Origin: Burkholderiales bacterium
GTDB taxonomy: Bacteria > Pseudomonadota > Gammaproteobacteria > Burkholderiales > Casimicrobiaceae
Length of the DNA: 64,000 nucleotides
NCBI GenBank assembly: GCA_905339295.1
Contig: CAJPFI010000050.1
Span: 1 to 64,000 of the forward strand
Reading direction: 5' to 3'
In this document: in pieces, positions 45,481-54,977 of the stretch
Layout of the letters: each line of letters begins with the position of its first letter
How positions within the stretch are numbered: the stretch's first letter is position 1
Notes under the pieces: model-generated
The model's input: the letters and a program-made list of their open reading frames with translations, nothing else
Told to the model about the DNA's origin: nothing
Database searches by the model: none
Program-made: the position numbers and the translations under genes

Positions 45481-47913
45481 ATGCCCGCACCACGGCGGAT
45501 CCTGTGCATCGGCGGCGGCCCCTCCGGGCTCTACTTCGCGATGCTGGCGAAGAAGGCCGATCCGTCGCGCGTCGTCCGCGTGGTCGAGCGCAACCGTCCC
45601 TACGACACGTTCGGCTGGGGCGTGGTGTTCTCGGACCAGACGCTCGGCAACCTCGAGGCGGCCGACGCCGAGACGGCGCACGAGATCGCCGGCGCGTTCA
45701 ACCACTGGGACGACGTCGAGGTGAACTTCCGCGGCCGCACGATCACCTCGGGCGGACACGGGTTCTGCGGGATCGGCCGCAAGCGGCTGCTCAACATCCT
45801 GCAGAAGCGCTGCGAGGACCTGGGCGTCGAGCTCGTGTTCGAGCGGCAGGTGACCGACGACGAAGCCGAGGCCCGGGCGTTTCGCGCCGATCTCGTGATC
45901 GCGTCGGACGGGCTCAACAGCCGCGTCCGCGAGAAGTACGCCGATGCGTTCCGGCCGGACATCGACGTCCGCCGCTGCCGCTTCGTCTGGCTGGGCACGA
46001 AGCGGCGCTTCGACGCGTTCACGTTCGCGTTCGTCGAGACGCCGCACGGCTGGTTCCAGGCGCACGCCTACCAGTTCGACGGCGACACCTCGACGTTCAT
46101 CGTCGAGACGCCGGAGGAGACGTGGAAGGCCGCGGGGCTGGAGGCGATGAGCCAGGAGGAGGGCATCGCCTTCTGCGAGCGGATGTTCGCGCCGTGGCTC
46201 GACGGTCACCCGCTCCTGTCCAACGCCGCGCACCTGCGCGGGTCGGCGATCTGGATCCGCTTCCCGCGCGTCGTCTGCGGGCGCTGGGTGACCTGGCGGG
46301 AGGAGGACAGCCCTGAGACCGTGCCGCGGGACGCCCTCCGCGGAGACGGGGAAGCTCCGGGTCGCGCTTCGATCGGCGGGCGCGCCGGCAGGCGCTGGCC
46401 GGTCGTGCTGATGGGCGACGCCGCGCACACCGCGCATTTCTCGATTGGCTCGGGGACCAAGCTCGCGTTCGAGGACGCGATCGCGCTCGACCGCGCGATC
46501 CGCGGCGCGCCGGATCTCGCGTCGGCGCTCGAGACCTACCAGGCGGAGCGCAGCGTCGAGGTGCTGAAGATCCAGAACGCCGCGCGCAACTCGACCGAGT
46601 GGTTCGAGAACGTCGCCCGCTACACGGCGCTCGAGGCCGAGCAGTTCGCCTACAGCCTGCTCACCCGGAGCCAGCGCATCTCGCACGAGAACCTGCGCCT
46701 GCGCGACGCGGGCTATGTGGCGCGCGTCGAGTCGTGGTACGCGTCGCGCGCGGGCGCGGGCGACGCGCCGCGGCCGCCGATGTTCGCGCCGTTCGCGTTG
46801 CGCGGGATCGAGCTCGTCAACCGCGTCGTGGTGTCGCCGATGGCGCAATACTCGTGCGTGGACGGCATGCCCGACGACTACTACCTCGTGCACCTCGGCA
46901 GCCGCGCGCACGGCGGCGCCGGGCTCGTGTTCACCGAGATGGTGTGCGTCGCGCCCGACGCGCGCATCTCGCTGGGCTGCGCGGGGCTGTGGAACGACGC
47001 GCAGGGGCGGGCATGGAAGCGGATCGTCGACTACGTGCACGCGCGCACGCCGGCGAAGATCGCGCTGCAGCTCGGCCATGCGGGCCCCAAGGGATCGACG
47101 CAGAAGGGCTGGGAGGCCGCGGACGAGCCGATCGTCGAGGAGGACGGCAGGCGCAACTGGCCGCTGATCGCGCCCTCCGCGGTACGCTACGGCCCGTCGA
47201 ACCAGGTGCCGCGCGCGATGACGCGCGCGGACATGGACGCGGTGCGCGACGCGTTCGTCGCTGCGACGAGGCGCGGCGCGGAGGCCGGCTTCGACTGGCT
47301 CGAGCTGCACTGCGCGCACGGCTACCTGCTCTCGGCGTTCCTGTGCCCGCTGACCAACCGGCGCGACGACGGGTACGGCGGGACGCTCGCGAATCGCTGC
47401 CGCTGGCCGCTCGAGGTGTTCGGCGCGATGCGCGCCGCCTGGCCCGCGGACCGGCCGATGTCGGTGCGCATCTCCGCGCACGACTGGGCGCCGGGCGGGA
47501 ACACGCCGGACGACGCCGTGGCGATGGCGCGCATGTTCAAGGACGCCGGGGCCGACCTGATCGACGTGTCGTCCGGGCAGACGACGCGCGCCGCGAAGCC
47601 GGTCTATGGCCGCATGTACCAGACGCCGTTCGCCGATCGCGTGCGCAACGAGGCCGGCATCGCGACGATGGCGGTCGGGGCGATCTTCGAGCCCGACCAC
47701 GTCAACAGCATCCTGATGGCCGGGCGCGCCGACCTGTGCGCGCTCGCGCGCCCGCACCTCGCGGATCCCTACTGGACGCTGCACGCGGCCGCGCGGCTCG
47801 GCTACGAGGACGCGCCGTGGCCGGTGCAATACCTGACCGGCAAGGCGCAGCTCGAGCGAAATCTCGCGCGCGCCGCGGTCGAGGCCGCGAACCTGCCCGA
47901 GGCGGGCGGATGA
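45481..47913 (+). CDS. Fused flavin monooxygenase/old yellow enzyme: 2-aminobenzoyl-CoA monooxygenase/reductase or salicylyl-CoA 5-hydroxylase
   Basis: The 810-aa protein fuses two flavoenzymes. Residues 1-415 are a PHBH-type FAD monooxygenase: dinucleotide motif IGGGPSG (10-16) and second FAD motif [14 protein letters not shown] from residue 312. Residues from about 432 are an old-yellow-enzyme FMN reductase ([40 protein letters not shown]). Only aryl-CoA hydroxylases of the 2-aminobenzoyl-CoA (Azoarcus) and salicylyl-CoA types are known with this fusion. In the former, oxygenation is followed by ring reduction to 2-amino-5-oxocyclohex-1-ene-carboxyl-CoA. GGAGG five bases upstream fixes ATG 45481. 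It heads an operon with ATGA/GTGA/TGATG overlaps. Confidence 0.85.
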   Translation: MPAPRRILCIGGGPSGLYFAMLAKKADPSRVVRVVERNRPYDTFGWGVVFSDQTLGNLEAADAETAHEIAGAFNHWDDVEVNFRGRTITSGGHGFCGIGRKRLLNILQKRCEDLGVELVFERQVTDDEAEARAFRADLVIASDGLNSRVREKYADAFRPDIDVRRCRFVWLGTKRRFDAFTFAFVETPHGWFQAHAYQFDGDTSTFIVETPEETWKAAGLEAMSQEEGIAFCERMFAPWLDGHPLLSNAAHLRGSAIWIRFPRVVCGRWVTWREEDSPETVPRDALRGDGEAPGRASIGGRAGRRWPVVLMGDAAHTAHFSIGSGTKLAFEDAIALDRAIRGAPDLASALETYQAERSVEVLKIQNAARNSTEWFENVARYTALEAEQFAYSLLTRSQRISHENLRLRDAGYVARVESWYASRAGAGDAPRPPMFAPFALRGIELVNRVVVSPMAQYSCVDGMPDDYYLVHLGSRAHGGAGLVFTEMVCVAPDARISLGCAGLWNDAQGRAWKRIVDYVHARTPAKIALQLGHAGPKGSTQKGWEAADEPIVEEDGRRNWPLIAPSAVRYGPSNQVPRAMTRADMDAVRDAFVAATRRGAEAGFDWLELHCAHGYLLSAFLCPLTNRRDDGYGGTLANRCRWPLEVFGAMRAAWPADRPMSVRISAHDWAPGGNTPDDAVAMARMFKDAGADLIDVSSGQTTRAAKPVYGRMYQTPFADRVRNEAGIATMAVGAIFEPDHVNSILMAGRADLCALARPHLADPYWTLHAAARLGYEDAPWPVQYLTGKAQLERNLARAAVEAANLPEAGG

Positions 47914-48695
47914 GCGGTCCGGGGCCGCTGTCGGGCAGCCACGCCGTCGTCACCGGCGGCGGGCGCGGCATCGGGCTCGCGATCGCCGGGCGCCTTGCCG
48001 CGCTCGGCGCCTCGCTGTCGCTGCTGGGTCGCGACCGGTCGACGCTCTACCATGCGGTTCAGTCGCTGCCGCGGGGCAGCCGGTGCGACGCGCACGTCTG
48101 CGACGTCGCCGACGCGGCGTCGGTCGAGCGCGCGTTCGCCGCGATCGCGACGGCGGGCCACAAGGCGTCGATCCTCGTGAACAGCGCCGGGGCCGCGAAG
48201 AGCGCGCGCTACGCGCTGACCGACGAGGCGCTCTGGCGCGAGATGCTCGACGTGAATCTGTCGGGCACCTACCGCTGCATCCGCGCCGCGCTGCCCGCGC
48301 TCCTCGAGGCCGGGGCCGGCCGCATCGTCAACGTCGCGAGCACCGCGGGCGTGATCGGCTACCCGTACGTCTCCGCGTACGTCGCGGCGAAGCACGGCGT
48401 CGTCGGGCTCACGCGCGCGCTCGCACTCGAGCTCGCGTCGACACCCGTGACCGTCAACGCGGTGTGCCCCGGCTACACCGATACCGACCTCGTGCGCGGC
48501 GCGATCACCAACATCGTGGCGCGCACGGGCCGCAGCGAGGCCGACGCGCGGAGCGCGCTCGCGGCACGCAACCCGCAGAAGCGCCTGGTGTCGCCCGACG
48601 AGGTCGCCTCCGCCGTCGCCTGGCTGTGCCTGCCCGAGTCGCGCTCGGTCACCGGCCAGGCGATCATGGTCGACGGTGGCGAGGCGGCAGGGTGA
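47910..48695 (+). CDS. Short-chain dehydrogenase/reductase
   Basis: The 261-aa SDR has cofactor motif TGGGRGIG (15-22), NSAG near residue 90 and catalytic Y157-x3-K161 (YVAAK). VDGG near the end is typical of FabG-like members. It overlaps the monooxygenase stop (ATGA) and the MarR start (GTGA). In the cluster it is placed to reduce or oxidise a ring keto/hydroxy-acyl-CoA intermediate; the exact step is inferred. Confidence 0.85.
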   Translation: MSGPGPLSGSHAVVTGGGRGIGLAIAGRLAALGASLSLLGRDRSTLYHAVQSLPRGSRCDAHVCDVADAASVERAFAAIATAGHKASILVNSAGAAKSARYALTDEALWREMLDVNLSGTYRCIRAALPALLEAGAGRIVNVASTAGVIGYPYVSAYVAAKHGVVGLTRALALELASTPVTVNAVCPGYTDTDLVRGAITNIVARTGRSEADARSALAARNPQKRLVSPDEVASAVAWLCLPESRSVTGQAIMVDGGEAAG

Positions 48696-49219
48696 ACGGC
48701 GTGACGCTCGCACGCCTCCCCGCGCGTCAGGACCACGAGTCGCGCCTGACCGACGACCACCACGACGCGCTGCGCCTGTGGCTGCGCCTGCTGACCTGCA
48801 CGACGATGATCGAGCGCGGCATCCGGCGGCGGCTGCGCGAGCGCTACGCGATGACGCTCGCGCGCTTCGACCTGATGGCGCAGCTCGAGCGCGCGCCGTC
48901 CGGCCTGCGGATGGGCGAACTGTCGCGCCGGCTGATGGTGACGGGAGGAAACGTGACGGGGCTCGTCGCGCAGCTCGTCGACGAGCGCCTGGTCGAGCGG
49001 CGGCCGGTCGCGAACGACCGGCGCGCGCACGTCGTGCGGCTGAGCGCGCGCGGACGCGCGGCGTTCGTCGCGATGGCCGCCGAGCACGAGCGATGGATCG
49101 TCGAGCTGACCGGCGGGCTTCCCGCCGCCGAACGCGACCGCCTGCACGCGCTGCTCGGCAGGCTCAAGGCTTCGGTGCGCGCGCGGGAACCGGATCCGTA
49201 CCGGGCGGACGGCAAGTGA
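48692..49219 (+). CDS. MarR-family transcriptional regulator
   Basis: The 175-aa MarR regulator has a winged helix ([20 protein letters not shown], then [20 protein letters not shown]). The GTG start at 48692 overlaps the SDR stop and has GAGG seven bases upstream. MarR proteins in aryl-CoA clusters are usually released from DNA by the pathway's CoA thioester. The TTTAG-TT-CTAAA palindrome at 45363-45374 is a likely target. Being inside the operon it would autoregulate. Confidence 0.87.
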   Translation: MNGVTLARLPARQDHESRLTDDHHDALRLWLRLLTCTTMIERGIRRRLRERYAMTLARFDLMAQLERAPSGLRMGELSRRLMVTGGNVTGLVAQLVDERLVERRPVANDRRAHVVRLSARGRAAFVAMAAEHERWIVELTGGLPAAERDRLHALLGRLKASVRAREPDPYRADGK

Positions 49220-49247
49220 GGCGCCCCGCGGGCGCGAGGGAGGAGCG

Positions 49248-50084
49248 ATGAGCATGGACGGACACCGCCGGCCGTACGCCGGCCACCGCGCGACCCATTT
49301 CCGCTTCGAGGCGAGCGGCGACGGCAGGGTCGCGACGATCACGCTCGACCGGCCCGAGCGCAAGAACCCGCTCTCGTTCGACTCGTACGCCGAGCTGCGC
49401 GACCTGTTCCGCGGACTCGTCCATGCGAGCGACGTGAAGGCGGTCGTCGTGACGGGCGCGGGCGGCAACTTCAGCTCGGGCGGCGACGTGCACGAGATCA
49501 TCGGCCCGCTGACGCGGATGCAGGCGCCGGGGCTCCTCGAGTTCACCCGCATGACCGGCGACCTCGTGAAGGCGATGCGCCACTGTCCCCAGCCGGTCGT
49601 CGCGGCGGTCGACGGCGTCTGCGCGGGCGCGGGCGCGATGGTCGCGCTCGCCTCCGACATCCGCATCGGCACGCCGCGCGCGAAGACCGCGTTCCTTTTC
49701 GTGCGCGTCGGGCTCGCGGGCGCCGACATGGGCGCCTGCGCGCTCCTTCCGCGCATGATCGGCCAGGGGCGCGCGAGCGACCTGCTCTACAGCGGCCGCG
49801 CGATGAGCGCCGACGAAGGCGCGGCCTGGGGTTTCTTCCAGCGCGTCGTCGAACCGGAGCGCGTGCTCGCGGAGGCGCAGGCGTACGCGCGCGCGCTCGC
49901 GGACGGCCCGACGTTCGCGCACGCGATGACCAAGACGCTGCTGCACCAGGCGTGGGCGATGGACCTCGACGCCGAGATCGAGGCCGAGGCCCAGGCGCAG
50001 GCGATCTGCATGCAGACCGAGGACTTCCGGCGCGCGTACCGCGCGTTCGCCGCGAAGGGCTCCCCGACGTTCGAGGGCAACTGA
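49248..50084 (+). CDS. Crotonase-family enzyme lacking both classical catalytic glutamates
   Basis: The 278-aa crotonase-fold protein has the oxyanion-hole block [15 protein letters not shown]. Where enoyl-CoA hydratases have GGGCELA (Glu144) it reads GAGAMVA, and the Glu164 position (QPEILLG) aligns with LFVRVGL. An aspartate in [10 protein letters not shown] is retained, resembling the D-x-G region of ring-opening or ring-closing crotonases such as BadI and MenB. It is therefore unlikely to be a simple hydratase; ring hydrolysis of a beta-keto-acyl-CoA is one inference. GGGAGGAGCG precedes the ATG. Confidence 0.82.
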   Translation: MSMDGHRRPYAGHRATHFRFEASGDGRVATITLDRPERKNPLSFDSYAELRDLFRGLVHASDVKAVVVTGAGGNFSSGGDVHEIIGPLTRMQAPGLLEFTRMTGDLVKAMRHCPQPVVAAVDGVCAGAGAMVALASDIRIGTPRAKTAFLFVRVGLAGADMGACALLPRMIGQGRASDLLYSGRAMSADEGAAWGFFQRVVEPERVLAEAQAYARALADGPTFAHAMTKTLLHQAWAMDLDAEIEAEAQAQAICMQTEDFRRAYRAFAAKGSPTFEGN

Positions 50085-51277
50085 TGCGCCCGACGGCCAT
50101 CGACACCCCTTTCTTCGATGCGCCGCACCGCGAGCTCGCGTCGGCGCTCGATGCCTGGGCGGCGCGCGAATCCGCGAACCGAAGCCACGGCGCCGACGTC
50201 GACGCGACGTGCCGCGCATGGGTGCGCTCGCTCGGCGAGGCGGGATTCCTGCGGCACTGCGTCCCGGCGGCGCACGGCGGCGCCACCGCGTCGCTCGAGT
50301 CGCGCGCGCTTTGCGTCGCGCGCGAGGTGCTCGCGTACCACGACGGGCTGGCCGACTTCGCGTTCGCGATGCAGGGGCTCGGCAGCGGCGCGATCACGCT
50401 TGCCGGCACCGAAGCGCAGCGCTCTCGCTGGCTTCCCGACGTCGCGGGCGGGCGGGCGATCGCGGCGTTCGCACTCTCGGAGCCGGGCGCGGGTTCCGAC
50501 GCGGCGGCGCTGTCGACGGCCGCGCGGCGCGACGGCGCGCACTGGGTGCTGGACGGCGAGAAGACATGGATCTCCAACGGCGGGATCGCCGACGTCTACT
50601 GCGTGTTCGCCCGCACCGGCGAGGCCCCGGGGGCCAGGGGCGTCTCGGCATTCGTCGTGCCGGCCGACGCGCCGGGGCTCGCGATCGCCGAGCGCTTCGA
50701 GGTGATGGCGCCGCATCCGCTCGCGCGACTCGCGTTCGAGGCATGCCGGCTGCCCGCCGACGCGCTGCTGGGCGTGCCGGGCGAGGGGTTCAAGCTCGCG
50801 ATGCGCACCCTCGACATCTTTCGCGCGTCGGTCGCCGCCGCGGCGCTGGGATTCGCGCGGCGCGCGCTCGACGAGTCGGCGTCGCGCGCGCTCGGGCGGC
50901 GGATGTTCGGCGGCGCGCTCGCCGACCTGCAGCTCACCCAGGCGGCGCTGGGCGACCTCGCGACCGAGGTCGAGGCGGCCGCGCTGCTGACCGCTCGCGC
51001 CGCGTGGAAGCGCGACACCGGCGGGGCTGCGGCGCGCACGACGCGCGAGGCGGCGATGGCGAAGCTCGCGGCGACCGAGGCCGCCCAGCGCGCCGCCGAC
51101 CGCGCGGTGCAGCTGCACGGAGGCGAGGGTGTTCGGGTCGGCGCGCTCGTCGAGCGGATCTACCGCGAGGTGCGCGCGCTGCGCATCTACGAAGGCGCGA
51201 CCGAAGTGCAACGGCTGATCGTCGGGCGCGACGAGCTCGCCCGGCGGTCGGCACCCGGAGGAGGAGGCCCGCGATGA
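50084..51277 (+). CDS. Acyl-CoA dehydrogenase
   Basis: The 397-aa flavoprotein of the acyl-CoA dehydrogenase family has [30 protein letters not shown], and the C-terminal catalytic region [16 protein letters not shown] with its glutamate present. It overlaps the crotonase stop (TGATG) and the ligase start (ATGA). In the cluster it would oxidise a cyclic or ring-opened acyl-CoA, passing electrons to ETF; substrate inferred only from context. Confidence 0.88.
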   Translation: MRPTAIDTPFFDAPHRELASALDAWAARESANRSHGADVDATCRAWVRSLGEAGFLRHCVPAAHGGATASLESRALCVAREVLAYHDGLADFAFAMQGLGSGAITLAGTEAQRSRWLPDVAGGRAIAAFALSEPGAGSDAAALSTAARRDGAHWVLDGEKTWISNGGIADVYCVFARTGEAPGARGVSAFVVPADAPGLAIAERFEVMAPHPLARLAFEACRLPADALLGVPGEGFKLAMRTLDIFRASVAAAALGFARRALDESASRALGRRMFGGALADLQLTQAALGDLATEVEAAALLTARAAWKRDTGGAAARTTREAAMAKLAATEAAQRAADRAVQLHGGEGVRVGALVERIYREVRALRIYEGATEVQRLIVGRDELARRSAPGGGGPR

Positions 51278-52896
51278 CCACGACCGCGCATGTCGACACC
51301 TACGCCCGAGACCGCCTGCCGCCGCGCCGCGAGTGGCCGGAGATCGTCTTCGACCTGCCCGAGCTCGCCTACCCCGAGCGCATGAACTGCGCGTCCGAGC
51401 TCCTCGGCGGCGCCCTCGCCCGCGGGCAGGGCGACCGCATCGCGGTCCGCTCGTCCACGGGCCTGTCGTGGACCTACCGCGAGCTCGACCACCTCGCCAA
51501 CCGCATCGCGCGCGTGCTGGTCGAGGACCTCGGCGTGGTTTCCGGCAACCGGGTGCTGCTGCGCGGTCCGAACAGCCCGATGATGGCGGCGTGCTGGTTC
51601 GCGATCATCAAGGCCGGCGCGATCGCGGTCGCGACGATGCCGCTGCTCCGCGCGAAGGAGCTGACCGAGATCGTGACCAAGTCCGCGGCGTCGCACGCGC
51701 TGTGCGACGCCCGCCTCGCCGAGGAGCTCGAGCTCGCGCGTCCGGCGTGCCCGACGCTTCGGCGCGTCGCGCTGTTCGAGACGGACGCGGCCGACGGCGT
51801 CGAGCGGCGCGCGGCGATGAAGCCCTTCGCGTTCGACGACGTCGCGACCGCGGCCGAGGACGTCGCGCTGATCGCGTTCACGTCCGGCACGACCGGCAAG
51901 CCCAAGGGCACGATGCACACGCACCGCGACGTGATCGCGGCGTGCGACTGCTGGCCGAAGCACACGCTGAAGGCGACGGCGGACGACGTGTTCACCGGCA
52001 GCCCGCCGCTTGCGTTCACGTTCGGGCTGGGCGGGCTGCTGACCTTTCCGTTGCGCATCGGCGCGTCGACGCTGCTGGTCGAGCGGCCGTCGCCCGAGGC
52101 GCTGCTCGACGTCGTCGAGCGGCTCCGGCCGACCGTGCTGTTCACCGCGCCGACGTCGTATCGCGCGATGGCGCCGCAGGCGCGCGGCCGCGACCTCGCG
52201 AGCCTGCGCAAATGCGTGTCGGCGGGCGAGGCGCTGCCGGCCGCGACGCGCAGGCTCTGGAAGGACGCCACCGGCATCGACATCATCGACGGCATCGGGT
52301 CGACCGAGATGTTCCACATCTTCATCTCGCACCCCGACGACGACGTGCGGCCCGGCGCGACCGGCAAGCCGGTGCCCGGCTACCGCGCGTGCGTGCTGGA
52401 CGACGACGGCAAGCCGCTGCCGCGCGGGCAGGTGGGGAGGCTCGCCGTCAAGGGGCCCACCGGCTGCAAGTACCTCGACGACCCGCGGCAGGCGAATTAC
52501 GTCAAGGGTGGCTGGAACCTGACCGGCGACGCGTACCTGGTCGACGCCGACGGCTGGTTCGTCTACCAGGCGCGCACCGACGACATGATCGTGTCGGCCG
52601 GCTACAACATCGCCGGGCCGGAGGTCGAGGCGTCGCTGATGGCGCACGCGGCGGTCGCCGACTGCGGCGTCGTGGCCGCCCCCGACGAGGAGCGCGGCAT
52701 GATCGTCAAGGCCTACGTCGTGCTGAGGCCCGGCCATGCCCCCGACGACGCGACGACGCGAGCGCTGCAGGACCACGTCAAGGCCACGATCGCACCCTAC
52801 AAGTACCCGCGCGCGATCGCGTATGTCGCGTCGCTGCCGCGCACCGAGACCGGCAAGCTGCAGCGCTTCAAGCTGCGGCAGATGGCCGCCGCGTGA
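51274..52896 (+). CDS. Aryl-CoA ligase, 2-aminobenzoate-CoA ligase type
   Basis: The 540-aa ANL-superfamily ligase makes an acyl-AMP and then the CoA thioester. AMP motif [12 protein letters not shown] is at about residues 202-213, with [11 protein letters not shown] and the C-terminal catalytic lysine in RTETGKLQR. The N-terminus ([19 protein letters not shown]) resembles ligases annotated as 2-aminobenzoate-CoA ligase in Burkholderiales and Azoarcus. GGAGGAGGAGG precedes the ATG, which overlaps the upstream stop. It supplies the CoA ester for the fused monooxygenase. Confidence 0.85.
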   Translation: MTTTAHVDTYARDRLPPRREWPEIVFDLPELAYPERMNCASELLGGALARGQGDRIAVRSSTGLSWTYRELDHLANRIARVLVEDLGVVSGNRVLLRGPNSPMMAACWFAIIKAGAIAVATMPLLRAKELTEIVTKSAASHALCDARLAEELELARPACPTLRRVALFETDAADGVERRAAMKPFAFDDVATAAEDVALIAFTSGTTGKPKGTMHTHRDVIAACDCWPKHTLKATADDVFTGSPPLAFTFGLGGLLTFPLRIGASTLLVERPSPEALLDVVERLRPTVLFTAPTSYRAMAPQARGRDLASLRKCVSAGEALPAATRRLWKDATGIDIIDGIGSTEMFHIFISHPDDDVRPGATGKPVPGYRACVLDDDGKPLPRGQVGRLAVKGPTGCKYLDDPRQANYVKGGWNLTGDAYLVDADGWFVYQARTDDMIVSAGYNIAGPEVEASLMAHAAVADCGVVAAPDEERGMIVKAYVVLRPGHAPDDATTRALQDHVKATIAPYKYPRAIAYVASLPRTETGKLQRFKLRQMAAA

Positions 52897-52921
52897 ACCG
52901 CGCCGCGCAGGGAGCTCCGCG

Positions 52922-53335
52922 ATGAGGAAGCTGCAGCCGCCGGGCTGGGCGGAGCCGAAGGGCTACGCGAACGGCGTCGCCGCGACCGGGATGTTCGTCG
53001 CGATCGGCGGACAGATCGGCTGGAACGCCGCGCAGTCGTTCGAAAGCGACGACTTCGTCGCGCAGGCGCGGCAGGCGCTCGAGAACGTCGTCGCCGTGCT
53101 GGCGGAGGCGGGCGGCCGGCCGGAGCACATCGTCAGGATGACCTGGTACGTCGTCGACTGCGACGAGTACGTGGCGTCGCAGCGCGAGCTCGGCCGCGCC
53201 TACCGCGACGTCGTCGGGCGCCACTACCCGGCGATGACCGCGGTCGAGGTGAGCCGGCTGGTCGAGCCCCGCGCGAAGGTCGAGATCGAGGCGACGGCGA
53301 TCGTCCCGGACCATGCCGCAGGGGCGTCGGGCTGA
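52922..53335 (+). CDS. RidA-family enamine/imine deaminase
   Basis: The 137-aa RidA-fold protein hydrolyses reactive enamines/imines to ketones and ammonia. Arg112 (VSRLVEP) matches the essential Arg of E. coli RidA, and the KVEIEATAIV strand is typical. GGGAG precedes ATG 52922. Its position supports removal of the amino group from an enamine intermediate such as 2-amino-5-oxocyclohexene-carboxyl-CoA. The last three codons and the TGA lie inside a palindromic repeat unit (53326-53343). Confidence 0.87.
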   Translation: MRKLQPPGWAEPKGYANGVAATGMFVAIGGQIGWNAAQSFESDDFVAQARQALENVVAVLAEAGGRPEHIVRMTWYVVDCDEYVASQRELGRAYRDVVGRHYPAMTAVEVSRLVEPRAKVEIEATAIVPDHAAGASG

Positions 53336-53494
53336 AGCCCGACCCACATGTCGATCGTGGGCAGGGCTTCGGCCCGACGGAATCCGTGGGTCGGGCTTCA
53401 GCCCGACGGAACCCGTGGATCGGGCTTCATCCCGACGGAATCCGTGGGTCGGGCTTCAGCCCGACGGAATCCGTGGGCCGGGCTTCAGCCCGAC
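53326..53494. repeat. Tandem array of REP-like palindromes, 29-bp period
   Basis: Five units start at 53361, 53390, 53419, 53448 and 53477, exactly 29 bp apart. Each has the 18-bp core GTCGGGCTTCAGCCCGAC (first and third units imperfect), joined by an 11-bp linker close to GGAATCCGTGG. A sixth core in opposite orientation lies at 53326-53343 and covers the ridA stop. The family recurs at 14938-15015 with a compensatory stem change. The array separates ridA from maiA. Confidence 0.9.
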
Positions 53495-53555
53495 AGAACC
53501 GCCGCGAACCGCAGCGCGCGACCGGCCGCACGGGCATTCGCAGAGCCGACGTGCG

Positions 53556-53561
53556 TACAAT
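53556..53561 (+). promoter_or_regulatory. -10 box of the maiA operon
   Basis: TACAAT at 53556-53561 predicts a start near 53568 and a 28-nt leader before ATG 53596. It lies just after the repeat array, suggesting that maiA and downstream genes are a separate transcript. The -35 is weak. Confidence 0.4.
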
Positions 53562-53595
53562 CGACGTTCGGCGATGTCCGCCATCGCGTCCGTCG

Positions 53596-54237
53596 ATGAA
53601 GCTCTACGACTACTTTCGCTCGTCGGCCGCGTATCGCGTCCGGATCGCGCTGGCCCTCAAGGGCCTCGCCCCGGCGCGCGAGTTCGTCCCCCTGCGGCGC
53701 GGCGTCCAGCGCTCGGACGACTACCTGAAGCTCAATCCGCAGGGACTCGTGCCCGCGCTCCTGCTCGACGACGGGCAGGTGCTCACCCAGTCGCTCGCGA
53801 TCCTCGAGTATCTCGACGAGACGCACCCGTCGCCGGCGCTGCTGCCGCCGGGCGCGGCGGCGCGCGCGCGCGTGCGCGCGATCGCGCTCGCCATCGCGTG
53901 CGACATCCATCCGCTCGACAACCTGCGCGTGCTCGACTACCTGACCGGCACGCTCGGCGTGTCCGACCAGGCGCGCGACGGCTGGTACCGGTACTGGATC
54001 GACGTCGGCTTCGAGGCGCTCGAGCGGCAGCTGGCGTCCGATCCCGCCACCGGCCGGCATTGCCACGGCGACGCGCCCACGCTCGCCGACGTGTGCCTCG
54101 TGCCGCAGATGGCGAACGCGCGTCGCTTCCACGTCGACCTCGCGCCGTACCCGACACTCGTCCGCATCGACGCGGCGTGCAACGCCATCGTCGCGTTCGC
54201 GGACGCCGCGCCCGCCCGGCAACCCGACGCCGAGTGA
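53596..54237 (+). CDS. maiA: Zeta-class glutathione S-transferase: maleylacetoacetate/maleylpyruvate isomerase
   Basis: The 213-aa zeta-GST isomerises a cis-double bond with glutathione. The active-site motif is SSAAYRVRIALALKG (about residues 9-23), and LNPQGLVPALLLDDG binds glutathione. These enzymes serve tyrosine breakdown (maleylacetoacetate) or the gentisate route (maleylpyruvate). The next gene is a fumarylpyruvate-type hydrolase rather than a full-length fumarylacetoacetase, which favours the gentisate role. No dioxygenase is in the window. Confidence 0.88.
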   Translation: MKLYDYFRSSAAYRVRIALALKGLAPAREFVPLRRGVQRSDDYLKLNPQGLVPALLLDDGQVLTQSLAILEYLDETHPSPALLPPGAAARARVRAIALAIACDIHPLDNLRVLDYLTGTLGVSDQARDGWYRYWIDVGFEALERQLASDPATGRHCHGDAPTLADVCLVPQMANARRFHVDLAPYPTLVRIDAACNAIVAFADAAPARQPDAE

Positions 54238-54269
54238 GCTCGCCGCCCGTCTTCAGGAGCCCGGACCCG

Positions 54270-54977
54270 ATGACCACCGTGATCCCGATGTGGGACGCCC
54301 CGACCGTGCCGGTGGACGGCACCGGCGCGCGCTTCCCGGTGCGCCACATCTACTGCGTCGGGCGCAACTACGCCGAGCACGCGAAGGAGATGGGCGGCGA
54401 CGCGACCAAGGAGCCGCCGTTCTTCTTCACCAAGCCGGCGGACGCGATCGTCGCGGTCGGCCCGGGCGAGGTCGGGACGATGGCCTACCCGCTCGCGACG
54501 AAGAACCTGCATCACGAGGTCGAGATGGTGGTCGCGATCGGGCGCGCGGGCACCCGGGTGACGCCTGAGCAGGCGCGCGAGCTGATCTTCGGCTACGCGG
54601 TCGGCCTCGACATGACGCGGCGCGACCTGCAGCACGACATGCGCGAGAAGAAGCGGCCGTGGGACATCGGCAAGTCGTTCGCGCAGGCCGCGCCGATCGG
54701 GGCGATCCACCCGGTGGCGTCCGGCGGCCACCGCCGGCGCGGCGCGATCACGCTCGACGTCAACGGCGCGCGCCGGCAGACCGGCGACCTCGCCGACATG
54801 ATCTGGGACGTCCCGCACACGCTCGCGTTCCTGTCGCGGATGTACGAGCTCCTGCCCGGCGACCTCGTCTACAGCGGAACGCCGGCGGGCGTCGGCGCGG
54901 TCGTCGCGGGGGACCGGCTCGACGCGCGGATCGACGGGCTCTCGCCGCTCGCGATCGAGATCGTGGCCGCCCGATGA
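54270..54977 (+). CDS. FAH-family hydrolase, fumarylpyruvate hydrolase-like
   Basis: The 235-aa FAH-fold protein cleaves a diketo acid with a divalent metal. The N-terminal FPVRHIYCVGRNYAEHAKEM matches NagK-type fumarylpyruvate hydrolases. Metal ligands are in the HHEVEMVVAIG block, and GYAVGLDMTRRDLQ and YSGTPAGVGAV complete the family pattern. CAGGAG precedes ATG 54270. With the isomerase upstream it would yield fumarate and pyruvate. The stop overlaps the next start. Confidence 0.85.
   Translation: MTTVIPMWDAPTVPVDGTGARFPVRHIYCVGRNYAEHAKEMGGDATKEPPFFFTKPADAIVAVGPGEVGTMAYPLATKNLHHEVEMVVAIGRAGTRVTPEQARELIFGYAVGLDMTRRDLQHDMREKKRPWDIGKSFAQAAPIGAIHPVASGGHRRRGAITLDVNGARRQTGDLADMIWDVPHTLAFLSRMYELLPGDLVYSGTPAGVGAVVAGDRLDARIDGLSPLAIEIVAAR

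Noticed and set aside
45481-47913. Two separate genes or a frameshifted pair at the monooxygenase/OYE junction
   Set aside because: The frame is uninterrupted through a natural linker near residues 416-432, and the fusion is a known architecture for aryl-CoA hydroxylases.
49248-50084. Ordinary enoyl-CoA hydratase (EchA)
   Set aside because: Both catalytic glutamates of hydratases are replaced, so a plain hydratase label would mislead.
53361-53494. Possible CRISPR array (regular short repeats)
   Set aside because: The 11-bp linkers between cores are near-identical rather than unique, the core is a full palindrome, and no cas genes are present. It is a tandem REP-like array.
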